DNA of 64,000 nt from Polaribacter gangjinensis (GTDB lineage Bacteria > Bacteroidota > Bacteroidia > Flavobacteriales > Flavobacteriaceae): the NCBI RefSeq assembly GCF_038024125.1, contig NZ_CP150662.1:2187501-2251500 (forward strand), given 5' to 3'. Within the stretch, counting starts at the first letter, position 1. Each line of letters opens with the position of its first letter. Made by a program: the position numbers and the translations under genes. Shown one piece after another: positions 52,768 through 62,415 of the stretch. The notes below the pieces were generated by a model. It worked only from the letters and a program-made list of their open reading frames with translations. It searched no databases and was not told the origin of the DNA.

Positions 52768-54246
52768 TTATTTCTTCTTAGGAACTTGTGTTCTTAGCCA
52801 CCAGTCTCTGTCAGTATTGTATTTGTATTTTATTTTTTGTTTTTCAAGTTCTTTTCGAAGTTGAGTTACTACTTTTTGATATGCTGGATTGTTGATGAGG
52901 TTTACCATTTCACCAGGATCTTTTTCCAAATCATACAATTCGTCAATATCATTTTCTAAAAAAGCATCTACCAATTTGTATTTTTCTGTTCTTAATGCTA
53001 ACATATTTGGTCCTGCATATGGATACGCATCATCCACATAATATTCAAACATAAATGCATCTCTCCATTTGGAGTTTTTTTGTTTTTTATCAAACAGTGG
53101 CATTAACGATTCTCCTTGCATATATGTTGGTTTTTTAACTCCAGCCCATTCTAAAATTGTGGGAGCTAAATCGATATTTAAAGCTGTTTTTTCAATCACA
53201 GTTTTTTTCTGAATTGATTTTGGATAACGAATCAACATTGGAATTCGGATTGAATTTTCATAGGCAATTCTTTTGTCCCAATAACCATGTTCGCCCATAA
53301 AATAACCATTGTCACTGCTAAAAATTATTACAGTATTGTCTAGTTCACCCAATTCTTCAAGAGCTGCTAAAACACGTCCTAAAGATTCATCAACGGAAGC
53401 TAAGGTTTCTAATAATTTTTTGAATTTATCACCTTTTATAGGCCAAGGTTTTGGTGCTATAGAATCAGCAGGAATGTAGTTTTTCCAGTCAGAATCCCAT
53501 GTTTTGATGCGTTGCCATTCAGGTTTTCCTTTAAAATTCTCTAAATGAGTATTGTAAGGAGGTAAAGGCAAATCATCTTTTGCATACATATTATTGTGTC
53601 TTGGAGCAGGTAAGTGGTCTTCATGAACCGCTTTGTGCCATAAATTTAAACTGAAAGGTTTGTTTGGATCTCTTTTCTCTTTTAACCAACTTATGGCTTT
53701 GTCAGTCAAAATATCAGTCATATAGCCTTTTTCTTGATATTCTTTTCCATTGTCATTTACTTTTGGATCAAAATATTCACCTTGACCAATAAAACTATAC
53801 CAATAATCAAAACCAGGTCTGATGTGTTTTTTTCCTTTATAATGAGCCATGTGAATTTTTCCAACATGAGCTGTTTGATATCCAGCATTTTGTAGATGTT
53901 CGTTGTAAGGTTTGTATGTTTTCCAATCTGGATCAACATGTGGATTGTTTTGATTTACACCATGAATATGAGGATACGTTCCTGTTAAAAAACTTGCTCT
54001 TGATGGTGAACAGATGGATTGTGTTACAAAATAATTGGTGAATTTTACCCCTTCATCTTCCAATCTTTGCAAGTTTGGAGTTTTCAAAAAGGGATATCTT
54101 CCACTTGATTCCAATGCGTCAAAAGGTTGATCATCTACTAAAATAAATAAGAAATTGGGTTGCTTATTTTTTTCTTGACCAATAATTGTAGAAAAGGTCA
54201 ATATCAATAAAACAAGAAACGAATTTTTTATGTTTAATTTATTCAT
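52768..54246 (-). CDS. S1 family sulfatase (Cys-type)
   Basis: Exported sulfatase of 492 residues (signal peptide ending IIGQ). The formylglycine site is CSPSR at residues 79-83, so it needs a maturase to convert Cys79. Metal ligands begin with DDQ at about 38-40 and continue with SSDNGYF near the middle. The C-terminal subdomain ends in the usual YDLEKDPGEMVNL. It lies 10 bases after the symporter gene and is the last gene of that operon. It removes sulfate esters from the PUL substrate, probably in the periplasm. The S1 subfamily cannot be assigned from motifs alone. Confidence 0.95.
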   Translation of the reverse strand: MNKLNIKNSFLVLLILTFSTIIGQEKNKQPNFLFILVDDQPFDALESSGRYPFLKTPNLQRLEDEGVKFTNYFVTQSICSPSRASFLTGTYPHIHGVNQNNPHVDPDWKTYKPYNEHLQNAGYQTAHVGKIHMAHYKGKKHIRPGFDYWYSFIGQGEYFDPKVNDNGKEYQEKGYMTDILTDKAISWLKEKRDPNKPFSLNLWHKAVHEDHLPAPRHNNMYAKDDLPLPPYNTHLENFKGKPEWQRIKTWDSDWKNYIPADSIAPKPWPIKGDKFKKLLETLASVDESLGRVLAALEELGELDNTVIIFSSDNGYFMGEHGYWDKRIAYENSIRIPMLIRYPKSIQKKTVIEKTALNIDLAPTILEWAGVKKPTYMQGESLMPLFDKKQKNSKWRDAFMFEYYVDDAYPYAGPNMLALRTEKYKLVDAFLENDIDELYDLEKDPGEMVNLINNPAYQKVVTQLRKELEKQKIKYKYNTDRDWWLRTQVPKKK

Positions 54247-54256
54247 TTTTATTTTT

Positions 54257-55882
54257 TTACCAGAAAATTATTAAAATTATAAAACAAAATGCGATTAATA
54301 GATAAGACCAGAAACGGTAGTTTGCTAGTAATGGTTGACTTTTTAAAGCCAGTGTTTCTTCATTAAATTCTTTCATCGTAAATGTTAATTGATCCGTTTT
54401 AACCAAAGGCGGTTTTTTGGTTAACAAACTCACAACAACCATCACTAAAATACTCCAAGAAAAATAAAATGGCACTGTAATTAAAAAGTGCATTTCACCA
54501 AAAATTGAGGTGCCTACTTGCAGTTTGTAAATAATATTGATTACACCTAACAAAACCCCTGCAATCAATCCAACAAAAGCGCCTGTTGCATTGGTTCTTT
54601 TCCAAAAAATTCCCAACATAAAAGCCGCTACAATTGGTGGAGCCATTACCGAAAGCATTTCTTGATAATATTTTAGGAGTGTCCCAAACTGTTTTCCAAT
54701 TTGAGGTGCCCACATTACAGCAATAATTAATACAGTTAATGATACAATTTTTCCTACTCTAACTTTCTTTTTTGAGGAGCTTTCAGGATAAAATTTATCG
54801 TAAAAGTCCATCGTGAAAAGTGTAGCTACCGAATTTAACAATCCACTTAATGAAGATGTCAACGCAGCAACCATGGCAGCAATCATAAATCCAATCAAAA
54901 CATTAGGCAATAATTCCATGATTAATTTTGGATACACCATATCTGGCTTTGGCAAGTTTGGAAATAATTTGATAGCCATTACTCCAGGAATGATGATTAA
55001 AAACAAGGTTAACATGGTTAAAAATCCAACCAAAAGAACTCCTTTTCTTCCTTCATCAATAGATTTTGCAGTTAAAACTCTTTGAACCAATTGCTGGTTA
55101 TTTCCCCAAAAGAACATTCCTAAAATTGGGATTCCTAAAAGCATACCCAACCAAGGTACAGAGGCATCATTATTGTCTCTGACTAGTTTCATCATGGTAT
55201 CACCACTAGCAAAAAGTTCTTTCACGTATTCAACTCCACCATTTTTTGTAGCATAAAATGTCAAAACAATAGAGCCAACGAGTAAGAAAATTCCTTGCAT
55301 CAAATCTACTCTAATGGCTGCTGAAAGTCCACCAGGAATGGTATATGCAGCAACAACGATCGCAAAAACAATAGAAAGCGTTAATAATGAAGCTTCAGGA
55401 AATACAATTTTCATTACCATTGCTGCAGCATACAAAGAACCAGCTGCATCTAAAAATATATTAACAACAATGGTGATTGCAGAAAAATAGTATCGTGAAG
55501 CAACACTGAAACGTTTTTCTAAAAATTCAGGAATCGTAAAAATTTTAGATTTGATGTAAAATGGCAAAATAAACCAAGCAAAAAAGATCATTACCAATAC
55601 AGAAACTAGGTTGTAATTGAATACTGCAATTCCTGTGCTGTATGCATCTCCAGCTTGACCTATCAAAGTAGAACTCGAAATACTTGCTGCAAACAACGAA
55701 AAACCAATGACACTCCAACTCATGCCTCTTCCAGCCAAAAAGTAGGATTTTTCATCCCCACTTTTGCTATATTTTACACCCAAATAAACAATGAATAAAA
55801 AATATAAAACAATGATGAATATATCAGCCCAGGATAAACCATTTACCCAACTTGGACCATCAGTAATAAAGTTTGTTTGCAT
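54257..55882 (-). CDS. Sodium:solute symporter (SSS family)
   Basis: Inner-membrane sodium-coupled permease of 541 residues with 13-14 hydrophobic helices. SSS hallmarks are YFLAGRGMSWSVIGFSLFAASISSS near the start and the central FWGNNQQLVQRVL segment, both typical of SGLT-like sugar transporters. Placed between GH130 and a sulfatase in one operon (gaps of 14 and 10 bases), it probably imports the monosaccharide or disaccharide released in the periplasm. That would feed the GH130 enzyme and ManA. The exact substrate is inference. Confidence 0.92.
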   Translation of the reverse strand: MQTNFITDGPSWVNGLSWADIFIIVLYFLFIVYLGVKYSKSGDEKSYFLAGRGMSWSVIGFSLFAASISSSTLIGQAGDAYSTGIAVFNYNLVSVLVMIFFAWFILPFYIKSKIFTIPEFLEKRFSVASRYYFSAITIVVNIFLDAAGSLYAAAMVMKIVFPEASLLTLSIVFAIVVAAYTIPGGLSAAIRVDLMQGIFLLVGSIVLTFYATKNGGVEYVKELFASGDTMMKLVRDNNDASVPWLGMLLGIPILGMFFWGNNQQLVQRVLTAKSIDEGRKGVLLVGFLTMLTLFLIIIPGVMAIKLFPNLPKPDMVYPKLIMELLPNVLIGFMIAAMVAALTSSLSGLLNSVATLFTMDFYDKFYPESSSKKKVRVGKIVSLTVLIIAVMWAPQIGKQFGTLLKYYQEMLSVMAPPIVAAFMLGIFWKRTNATGAFVGLIAGVLLGVINIIYKLQVGTSIFGEMHFLITVPFYFSWSILVMVVVSLLTKKPPLVKTDQLTFTMKEFNEETLALKSQPLLANYRFWSYLLIAFCFIILIIFW

Positions 55883-55896
55883 AGTATTTTTGGTTT

Positions 55897-56910
55897 TTAT
55901 TGATTAAGTGTAAAATCGATCAATTCATGGACATTGCAAGTTGCCACGCCAATATATTTATCAGCTCCACCATAATATACATAAAGCGTATCATCAATAA
56001 TCATGTTTCCTGTTGGGAACACACATCCTTTGTAATAACCCTCTATTTCATAATCAAATTCAGGTTCCATGATGAAATCTTTGGTTCTACCCAATACTTT
56101 TGTTGGATCTTCTAAATCTAACATCACACAACCAACTCTGTAATATCCTAAGCCACCATTTTCAACGCCATGATATAAAACCAACCAACCTTTATCGGTT
56201 CTTAATGGGGGAGTGCTACCACCAACTTTTTCTTCCCATCCACCATCAATACCACCAATAATCATGGTACTAGGTTCTTTCCATACTAACATATCATCGC
56301 TAAAACGCAACCATACTGCAGGTTTTGTAACACCATAATCTCCATTAATCCATTCTTTTGGACGGTGTAACATGGCATATTTTCCATTAATTTTTTCAGG
56401 AAATAAAATCACATCTCTATCATCCAAATTAGAATCAGTGATTCTGCCTAATTTTATCCAATTTTTAAAATCTTTAGTCATTGCCAAAGCAGAGTTTGCC
56501 ATATTTTTTTTGATAAAATGTGGCGCGTGATCACCATGATTTTCAGTTAAAACTTCATCATGTCTAAATTTCCAATATTGTCCAGGAGGAAAAGGTCTAA
56601 AAGCATAAGTTACATAATAATAATCATCAAATTTAATAATTCGTGCATCTTCAATACAACCCATATCAGGACCTTGTTCACTCGGGCCTAAAACTGGCTC
56701 ATCAGAAACTCTCTCAAAATGAAACCCATCTTCACTTGTTGCCAAACCAAAACGAATTACGTGTCCTTCATCATCACCTGCAGCTCTATAAAGCATATAA
56801 AATTTTCCATTGTCATAGTAAACACCAGGATTACAAACGACTAAATTTTCCCAATCATTCTTTGGGTTTGGAACTAAGATTGGATTTCCTTCAAATTTTT
56901 TGAGTTTCAT
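55897..56910 (-). CDS. GH130 family beta-mannoside phosphorylase/hydrolase
   Basis: Five-bladed propeller enzyme of 337 residues without a signal peptide, so cytoplasmic. GH130 signatures are FEGNPILVPNP at the start, LYRAAGDDEG, the central CIEDARI with catalytic Asp88, WEEKVGGSTPPLRTDKGWLVLYHG, and the terminal YVYYGGADKYIG. GH130 enzymes either phosphorolyse beta-mannosides to mannose 1-phosphate or hydrolyse beta-1,2-mannosides; which applies here cannot be settled by eye. I use the ATG at 56910, because the longer frame begins at a TTG within the leader. It heads the operon with the symporter and sulfatase. Confidence 0.92.
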   Translation of the reverse strand: MKLKKFEGNPILVPNPKNDWENLVVCNPGVYYDNGKFYMLYRAAGDDEGHVIRFGLATSEDGFHFERVSDEPVLGPSEQGPDMGCIEDARIIKFDDYYYVTYAFRPFPPGQYWKFRHDEVLTENHGDHAPHFIKKNMANSALAMTKDFKNWIKLGRITDSNLDDRDVILFPEKINGKYAMLHRPKEWINGDYGVTKPAVWLRFSDDMLVWKEPSTMIIGGIDGGWEEKVGGSTPPLRTDKGWLVLYHGVENGGLGYYRVGCVMLDLEDPTKVLGRTKDFIMEPEFDYEIEGYYKGCVFPTGNMIIDDTLYVYYGGADKYIGVATCNVHELIDFTLNQ

Positions 56911-57213
56911 TTTTTTAAAATCTTTGATTAACAGAATATTTTCTTTGGGCAATATTAGTTTTGTATTTTAAAAAGAAGGTTTTTAAATAGGTCAATCTAT
57001 TTGAAAATATGGTCAATGAATCATTTTTATTAAAATAATTAATAAATCAAGGGCTTTTACTGTATGTTTTAAAATCAGTAAATACCCTAATTTTAATGTT
57101 AGTTTTTATCTTTTTGGTTAAATTCAAGATACATTTGCGCTATTATCAAACTTTAAAAAATACTTACAGAGGTATCTTTGTTGCGAAATCATTATTTAAT
57201 AAAATACCAAATC
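56911..57213. promoter_or_regulatory. Divergent PUL control region
   Basis: This stretch separates the minus-strand GH130 operon from the plus-strand sulfatase operon and holds no gene. GGTCAAT occurs twice as a direct repeat (56990-56996 and 57011-57017), 21 bases apart start to start, about two helical turns. That spacing would suit a dimeric AraC-type output domain such as that of the HTCS. Two -7 boxes lie on the plus strand: TACATTTG (57130-57137) and TATCTTTG (57173-57180). A one-mismatch box, TAATATTG, lies on the minus strand near 56951-56958. Confidence 0.4.
57173..57180 (+). promoter_or_regulatory. -7 promoter box for the sulfatase-sulfatase-manA operon
   Basis: TATCTTTG matches the consensus, 33 bases before the ATG at 57214. 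It overlaps the TTG at 57178 that would otherwise extend the frame. Confidence 0.55.
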
Positions 57214-58779
57214 ATGAAAAAAATAAGCATATTATTTTTTATTGCAATCTCTCCGTTTTTAAGTGCTCAAAAAATGAAAGATTCATCAAAAAAACCAAAT
57301 ATCATTTTCATTTTTTCTGATGATCATGCAACAAATGCCATCTCAGCTTACAGCAAAAGATTTGCAGCAATTGCTCCAACTCCAAATATTGATTTGTTAG
57401 CAAATGAAGGTGCCATTTTAACAAATGCATTTAGTACAAATGCCATTTGTGGTCCAAGTAGAGCTTCAGTCATTACTGGAAAATACAGTCATGTAAACAA
57501 GTATTATAAAAATTATCAAGGTGGTTATTTTGATGGTTCACAATGGACTTTCCCAAAAGCATTGCAAGCAGGAGGTTATGAAACTGCACTTGTTGGCAAA
57601 TGGCATTTGGCGTCAACTCCTCAAGGATTTGACTATTATAAATATCATATAGATCATGGTGAACAAGGGCTTTATTGGGATCCAACATACAATGAAAATG
57701 GCAAAAAAGTAAAAGAAAAAGGCTATGCAACAAATATTACTACTGATTTTGCATTGAATTGGTTGCAAGAAAGAGACACAACCAAAGCTTTCTGTTTGCT
57801 GTTACAATACAAAGCACCTCACAGAGAATGGACTCCAGATGAAAAATATGTAAATCTGTATGAAAATGAAACATTTCCATTGCCTGAAAATTTTTATGAT
57901 GCCTATGTTGGCAGAGAAAAAACAGCTGGTGACACACACATGACCATGGATTTTTTCAACAGAAGAGACATGAAATTAACACCACCAGATTCTTTGTCAA
58001 AAAAGGAACTCAATAAGTGGTTTGATTATGGAAACAATCCAGGAGAAATTGTAGTTCCAAATCCTGATTTGAAAGGAAATGCCTTAAAAGAATGGAAGTT
58101 TCAACGATATATTAAAGATTACTTAGCAACCATAAAATCTGTTGATGACAATATTGGACGTGTTTTAAAATATATAAAAGACAATAATTTAGATGAAAAT
58201 ACCATTATTGTATATGCTTCTGACCAAGGATTTTTTTTAGGAGAACATGGTTGGTTTGACAAACGTTTTATGTACGAAGAATCTATGAGGATGCCTTTTA
58301 TCATTCGTTATCCAAAAATGATTCAACCAAAAACGGTGGTTGATGACGTTATTTCTAATATTGATATTGCTCCAACTTTATTAGAATTAGGGGGAATTGC
58401 AGTACCAAAAGAAGTTCAAGGAAAAAGTTTTATGGCTAATTTACAAGGAAAAACATCCAAAAAATGGCGTCAATCCATGTATTATCATTATTACGAATAC
58501 CCATTTTGGCATCATGTACAACCACATTATGGCATCAGAACAGAGAGATACAAACTCATTCATTTTTACTATAATATTGATGTTTGGGAATTGTACGATT
58601 TGAAAAATGATCCATCAGAGATGACTAATTTGATACATTCTAAAAAGCATACTTCAGTAATCAAAAAGTTGAAAAAAGAATTGGCAAACTTAAAATCAGG
58701 TTACGGGAATAACATGACTTTTGATGAATTACGAGCCATTTCTGATAAAAATTTTGGAGGTCATGAATCACACAAATAA
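57214..58779 (+). CDS. S1 family sulfatase (Cys-type)
   Basis: Exported sulfatase of 521 residues (signal peptide ending FLSAQ). The formylglycine motif is CGPSR at residues 79-83. Metal-site residues are SDDH at about 35-38 and ASDQGFF later. The C-terminal YDLKNDPSEMTNL is typical of the family. The ATG at 57214 is preferred over the in-frame TTG at 57178, which falls on the promoter and would add non-signal residues. It is only moderately similar to the sulfatase at 52768, so the two probably attack different sulfate positions. It is followed closely by another sulfatase gene. Confidence 0.95.
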   Translation: MKKISILFFIAISPFLSAQKMKDSSKKPNIIFIFSDDHATNAISAYSKRFAAIAPTPNIDLLANEGAILTNAFSTNAICGPSRASVITGKYSHVNKYYKNYQGGYFDGSQWTFPKALQAGGYETALVGKWHLASTPQGFDYYKYHIDHGEQGLYWDPTYNENGKKVKEKGYATNITTDFALNWLQERDTTKAFCLLLQYKAPHREWTPDEKYVNLYENETFPLPENFYDAYVGREKTAGDTHMTMDFFNRRDMKLTPPDSLSKKELNKWFDYGNNPGEIVVPNPDLKGNALKEWKFQRYIKDYLATIKSVDDNIGRVLKYIKDNNLDENTIIVYASDQGFFLGEHGWFDKRFMYEESMRMPFIIRYPKMIQPKTVVDDVISNIDIAPTLLELGGIAVPKEVQGKSFMANLQGKTSKKWRQSMYYHYYEYPFWHHVQPHYGIRTERYKLIHFYYNIDVWELYDLKNDPSEMTNLIHSKKHTSVIKKLKKELANLKSGYGNNMTFDELRAISDKNFGGHESHK

Positions 58780-58786
58780 CAAAAAG

Positions 58787-60328
58787 ATGCAAAAAACGTA
58801 TATACTTTTAAATCTATTTTTGGGGTTGATGATTTCAACAAGTTTTTCTCAAAACGAAAAGCCAAACATTTTGCTCATTACTTTAGATGATATGAATTGG
58901 GATTCACCTGCAAGTTTTGGAGGTTTTATTCCTGACTTAACTCCAAATATTGATGCAATTGCAAAAAAAGGTGTGCAATTTAACAATGCGTTTGTACAAG
59001 CACCCAATTGTTCGCCATCAAGAGCTGTAATACAAACAGGTTTGTATCCGCATCAAACAGGAACTCGTGGTTTTTATTTCGTCAAAGATAATTTTGAAAC
59101 ATTGCCCGAAATTTTAAAAGAAAACGGCTATTTCACTGGGGTTTTAAACAAAGTTACAGATACTAATATTCATCCAGATTTTAATCATTATTGGAGTGAG
59201 GCAATGAATATAAAAGGCGATAAAAGAGATCCAAAATCGTATGGAAAACTCCTAAATACATTTTTATCAAAAGCAAAAAACAGTAACAAACCTTTTTATT
59301 GCGTGGTAAACGTTGCAGATCCTCACAAACCTTTTTACAACGATGAAAAACCAAATGCGAAGAATATCAAAGAAATTCATCCTTCTAAAATTTATGAACT
59401 AAAGGATGTTAAAATTCCTGATTTTTTACCTGATAATGATGTGATTAAAAATGATGTGTTGAATTATTACAATTCCGTTAAAAGAGGTGATGATTGTGTA
59501 GGTGAAATTATTGCTGCTTTAGAAAAAGCAAACATAGCAGAAAACACGATTATCATTATTTTGTCAGATCATGGAGCTTCTTTTCCTTTTGCAAAATCTT
59601 CCATTTATTTACATGGAATAAAAACACCTTTAATCATCGCGTTTCCAAAAGCATTCAAGCCAAAATCTGAAGAAAAATCTATTGTTTCTGCGGTTGATTT
59701 GGCGCCAACTATTTTAGATATTACATCACAAAAAGTTCCAAAAGAAATGGTTGGAAACTCTTTTTATGAAGTTTTAACAGGCAAAAAAGAGCAAATAGGT
59801 GCTTATGTTTTTGCTCAATTTGATGAAAATGCAGGAGGTGTTCCAAGACCATCAAGAACAGTTTTATCAAAAAAATATGGGTATATTTTTAATCCGTGGG
59901 CAACTGGAAAGTTTCCATTTGTGTCAGCAGCCTCTTACGATGCAACATACAAAGCCATGCAAGAATTGAGTAAAAATGACGAAGATGTTGCCAAAAGATT
60001 CAATTTTTGGAAATACAGAACGCTAGAAGAATTTTATGATTATGAAAACGATCCAAATGCATTAAACAACTTAATTGATGATCCTAAATACAAAGAGTTG
60101 ATTGCTGAATTCAAAAACGAATTAAAAAATCATATGAAAGCAACCAATGATTATGTGTTGCCAGCTTTTGAAAATATGCATAAAACAACATTTTTAAATT
60201 CTTGGATGCAAAATGAAATTGATTTATCAATCAAAAGACAAAAAACTATCAAATGGAAGCGCGAAAAAAATCAATCAGGATCAACAAAAAATAACGCTGA
60301 ATTATTTGAAAATACAGAAAAGAAATAA
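58787..60328 (+). CDS. S1 family sulfatase (Cys-type)
   Basis: Exported sulfatase of 513 residues. The formylglycine motif is CSPSR starting at Cys75, and the first metal ligands are in LDDM at about 33-36. It has the arrangement of iduronate- or heparan-type relatives (DPHKPFY, SDHGASF), though the target sugar cannot be inferred. The start is the ATG at 58787, 7 bases after the previous stop. This gives a normal signal peptide (ending TSFSQ), whereas the alternative ATG at 58763 overlaps the upstream gene by 17 bases. The polar Lys-rich tail after about residue 480 is unusual. It precedes manA by 20 bases. Confidence 0.94.
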   Translation: MQKTYILLNLFLGLMISTSFSQNEKPNILLITLDDMNWDSPASFGGFIPDLTPNIDAIAKKGVQFNNAFVQAPNCSPSRAVIQTGLYPHQTGTRGFYFVKDNFETLPEILKENGYFTGVLNKVTDTNIHPDFNHYWSEAMNIKGDKRDPKSYGKLLNTFLSKAKNSNKPFYCVVNVADPHKPFYNDEKPNAKNIKEIHPSKIYELKDVKIPDFLPDNDVIKNDVLNYYNSVKRGDDCVGEIIAALEKANIAENTIIIILSDHGASFPFAKSSIYLHGIKTPLIIAFPKAFKPKSEEKSIVSAVDLAPTILDITSQKVPKEMVGNSFYEVLTGKKEQIGAYVFAQFDENAGGVPRPSRTVLSKKYGYIFNPWATGKFPFVSAASYDATYKAMQELSKNDEDVAKRFNFWKYRTLEEFYDYENDPNALNNLIDDPKYKELIAEFKNELKNHMKATNDYVLPAFENMHKTTFLNSWMQNEIDLSIKRQKTIKWKREKNQSGSTKNNAELFENTEKK

Positions 60329-60348
60329 GTAACCTAAAAAAAATAAAC

Positions 60349-61323
60349 ATGCAATTACATCCATTAAAATTTACACCCATTTCAAAATACAGAATTTGGG
60401 GAGGAAACAAATTAAACACTCTTTTAAATAAAGGGTTTGAAGGAGAAATGAATGGAGAATCTTGGGAAATTTCTGATGTAAAAGGTGATGAAACGTTGGT
60501 TTCAGAAGGACTTTTTGCAGGAAAATCTCTCAAGCAACTTTCACAAGAATTCAAAGAAAAATTATTAGGAAACAAGGTTTACAAAGCTTTTGGTGATGAA
60601 TTTCCGTTGTTAATTAAATTTATTGATGCTGAAAAACCATTGTCTATTCAAGTGCATCCTCATGATGAAATTGCCAAAGAGAGACACGACACTTTTGGTA
60701 AAAATGAAATGTGGTATGTAATGAATGCGGATAATGATGCAGAAATTATTGTGGGTTTTAAAAAAGAATTGGATAAAAAAAGTTATTTGCAATGCTTAGA
60801 AAACAATCAAATTTTAGAAGTTTTAAACACCGTAAAAACTAAAGCAGGTGATGCTTTCAACATTCCTACAGGAAGAGTCCATGCCATTGGAGCAGGAGTA
60901 TTGTTGGCTGAAATTCAGCAAACTTCGGATATAACTTACCGAATTTATGATTACAATCGTGTAGATGCTCAAACAGGAAAAGAACGCGAATTGCACAATG
61001 AGTTGGCTTTAGATGTAATTACTTTTGAAGTAGAAGATAGTTATAAAACTACTTACGAAACCGCAGAAAACACAAGTAATAAGCTGATTCATACTCCGTA
61101 TTTCAAATCAAATGTGTTGATTGTAACGGATGTTATTTCTAAGGATTATTCACAAATTGATTCTTTCGTTATTTATATTTGTACAGAGGGTTTTGTAAAA
61201 ATAGCTGCAGATAATGAGATTTATCAACTTGCTATGGGCGAAACTATTTTGATTCCTGCAAGCGTTAAAAAACTACAAATCCTTCCTGAAAAAGACTCGA
61301 AAGTTATTGAGGTTTATTTATAA
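60349..61323 (+). CDS. manA: Mannose-6-phosphate isomerase, class I
   Basis: Interconverts mannose 6-phosphate and fructose 6-phosphate, carrying mannose into glycolysis. 324 residues, the shorter ManA form seen in many Firmicutes and Bacteroidota. Zinc-site residues are in QVHPHD (101-106), NEMWYV (Glu120) and GRVHAIGAG (His near 176). No signal peptide, so cytoplasmic. Its place in the sulfatase operon, 20 bases after the last sulfatase, is the strongest hint that mannose is a product of the PUL. A terminator follows. Confidence 0.95.
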   Translation: MQLHPLKFTPISKYRIWGGNKLNTLLNKGFEGEMNGESWEISDVKGDETLVSEGLFAGKSLKQLSQEFKEKLLGNKVYKAFGDEFPLLIKFIDAEKPLSIQVHPHDEIAKERHDTFGKNEMWYVMNADNDAEIIVGFKKELDKKSYLQCLENNQILEVLNTVKTKAGDAFNIPTGRVHAIGAGVLLAEIQQTSDITYRIYDYNRVDAQTGKERELHNELALDVITFEVEDSYKTTYETAENTSNKLIHTPYFKSNVLIVTDVISKDYSQIDSFVIYICTEGFVKIAADNEIYQLAMGETILIPASVKKLQILPEKDSKVIEVYL

Positions 61324-61328
61324 AATTA

Positions 61329-61353
61329 AAATCCTGCATTAGCAGGATTTTTT
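61329..61353. terminator. Bidirectional terminator between manA and aguA
   Basis: A nine-base stem AAATCCTGC/GCAGGATTT (61329-61337 with 61342-61350) has an ATTA loop. T follows on the plus strand, and it lies between convergent genes. Confidence 0.85.
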
Positions 61354-61383
61354 CATTTTTATTAAAATAGTATTTGTATAAAA

Positions 61384-62415
61384 TTAACTCGGAATTTGCT
61401 GACTCAAACAATGCAACGTTCCAAAACCCCAGATTAAATCTATGGCGCTAATGCCAATAATTTCCCTGTCAGGAAAACAGTTGGCAATGATGTTGAGCGC
61501 AATTCTGTCATTAGCATCATTAAATGTAGGAACTAAAACAATTTTATTGATAATCAAAAAGTTAGCGTAACTAGCAGGAATCACTAAGCCATCAAACTCA
61601 ACCGTTTTTGGCATTGGCAACGTAACAATTCTTGGTTTTGATCCATCTTCTAAAACTGCTTTTTGAAGTCTTTCTAAATTATCTTGTAAAGCAGCATAAT
61701 TCGGACTTTTGATATCTGTTTCAACAACAGTAATGATCGTTTTTTCATCAACAAATCTGCACAAATCATCAATATGACCATGTGTATCATCACCAATAAT
61801 GCCATCACCCAACCAAATGACGTTGGTAACACCTAAATATTCTTTAAAAATGGCTTCGTAATCTTCTTTGGTAAAACCCGGATTTCGAACTTGAATTGTT
61901 GGATGCAACAAACATTCTTCAGATGTTAATAAAGTTCCTTTGCCATTTACATCAATAGCACCACCTTCTAAAATGACAGGCTTTCCTTTGTAGGTAGCTT
62001 GAGTTAGCGGAATATTTAAATGATTTGCCACTTTTGATGGTACAAATTTATCTAACTGATAATTTTTATATTTTGCCCATCCATTAAAATTGAAATTGAT
62101 GGCTTCTCTTTTTGATCCATTTTGAACGATGATTGGTCCTGAATCGCGCATCCAACTTCTGTTGGTTTTATGAATGATGAAAGACACTTTTTCTAATGGG
62201 ACATGTGCCATTAGCAACATTTCAGTAACTTTTTCTTGTAGTTTTTTATCAGCAACAACTAAGAAAACGGTTTCAACAGCTGTAATTTTTTTGATAAACT
62301 CAACAAAAGCCCATTGAATTGCACCATATTTTCCTGGCCAATCATTGCCATTGTGAGGAAAACAAAGCAAGATGCCTTCTTGGTTTTCCCATTCTGCTGG
62401 AAATCTTCTCATCAA
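61384..62415 (-). CDS. aguA: Agmatine deiminase
   Basis: Converts agmatine to N-carbamoylputrescine in the cytoplasm. 343 residues of the guanidino-modifying fold. The nucleophile is Cys336 in GFGTLHC near the C-terminus; SWMRDSGP, ILEGGAIDVNG and GDDTHGHIDD provide the substrate and catalytic Asp/His sites. The start overlaps the stop of aguB by four bases, forming the usual two-gene putrescine pathway from arginine. Arginine decarboxylase is not in this window. Confidence 0.95.
   Translation of the reverse strand: MMRRFPAEWENQEGILLCFPHNGNDWPGKYGAIQWAFVEFIKKITAVETVFLVVADKKLQEKVTEMLLMAHVPLEKVSFIIHKTNRSWMRDSGPIIVQNGSKREAINFNFNGWAKYKNYQLDKFVPSKVANHLNIPLTQATYKGKPVILEGGAIDVNGKGTLLTSEECLLHPTIQVRNPGFTKEDYEAIFKEYLGVTNVIWLGDGIIGDDTHGHIDDLCRFVDEKTIITVVETDIKSPNYAALQDNLERLQKAVLEDGSKPRIVTLPMPKTVEFDGLVIPASYANFLIINKIVLVPTFNDANDRIALNIIANCFPDREIIGISAIDLIWGFGTLHCLSQQIPS

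Noticed and set aside
58721..58786. Longer N-terminus of the third sulfatase from a TTG at 58721
   Set aside because: It would overlap the previous gene by about 59 bases and place polar residues before the signal peptide.
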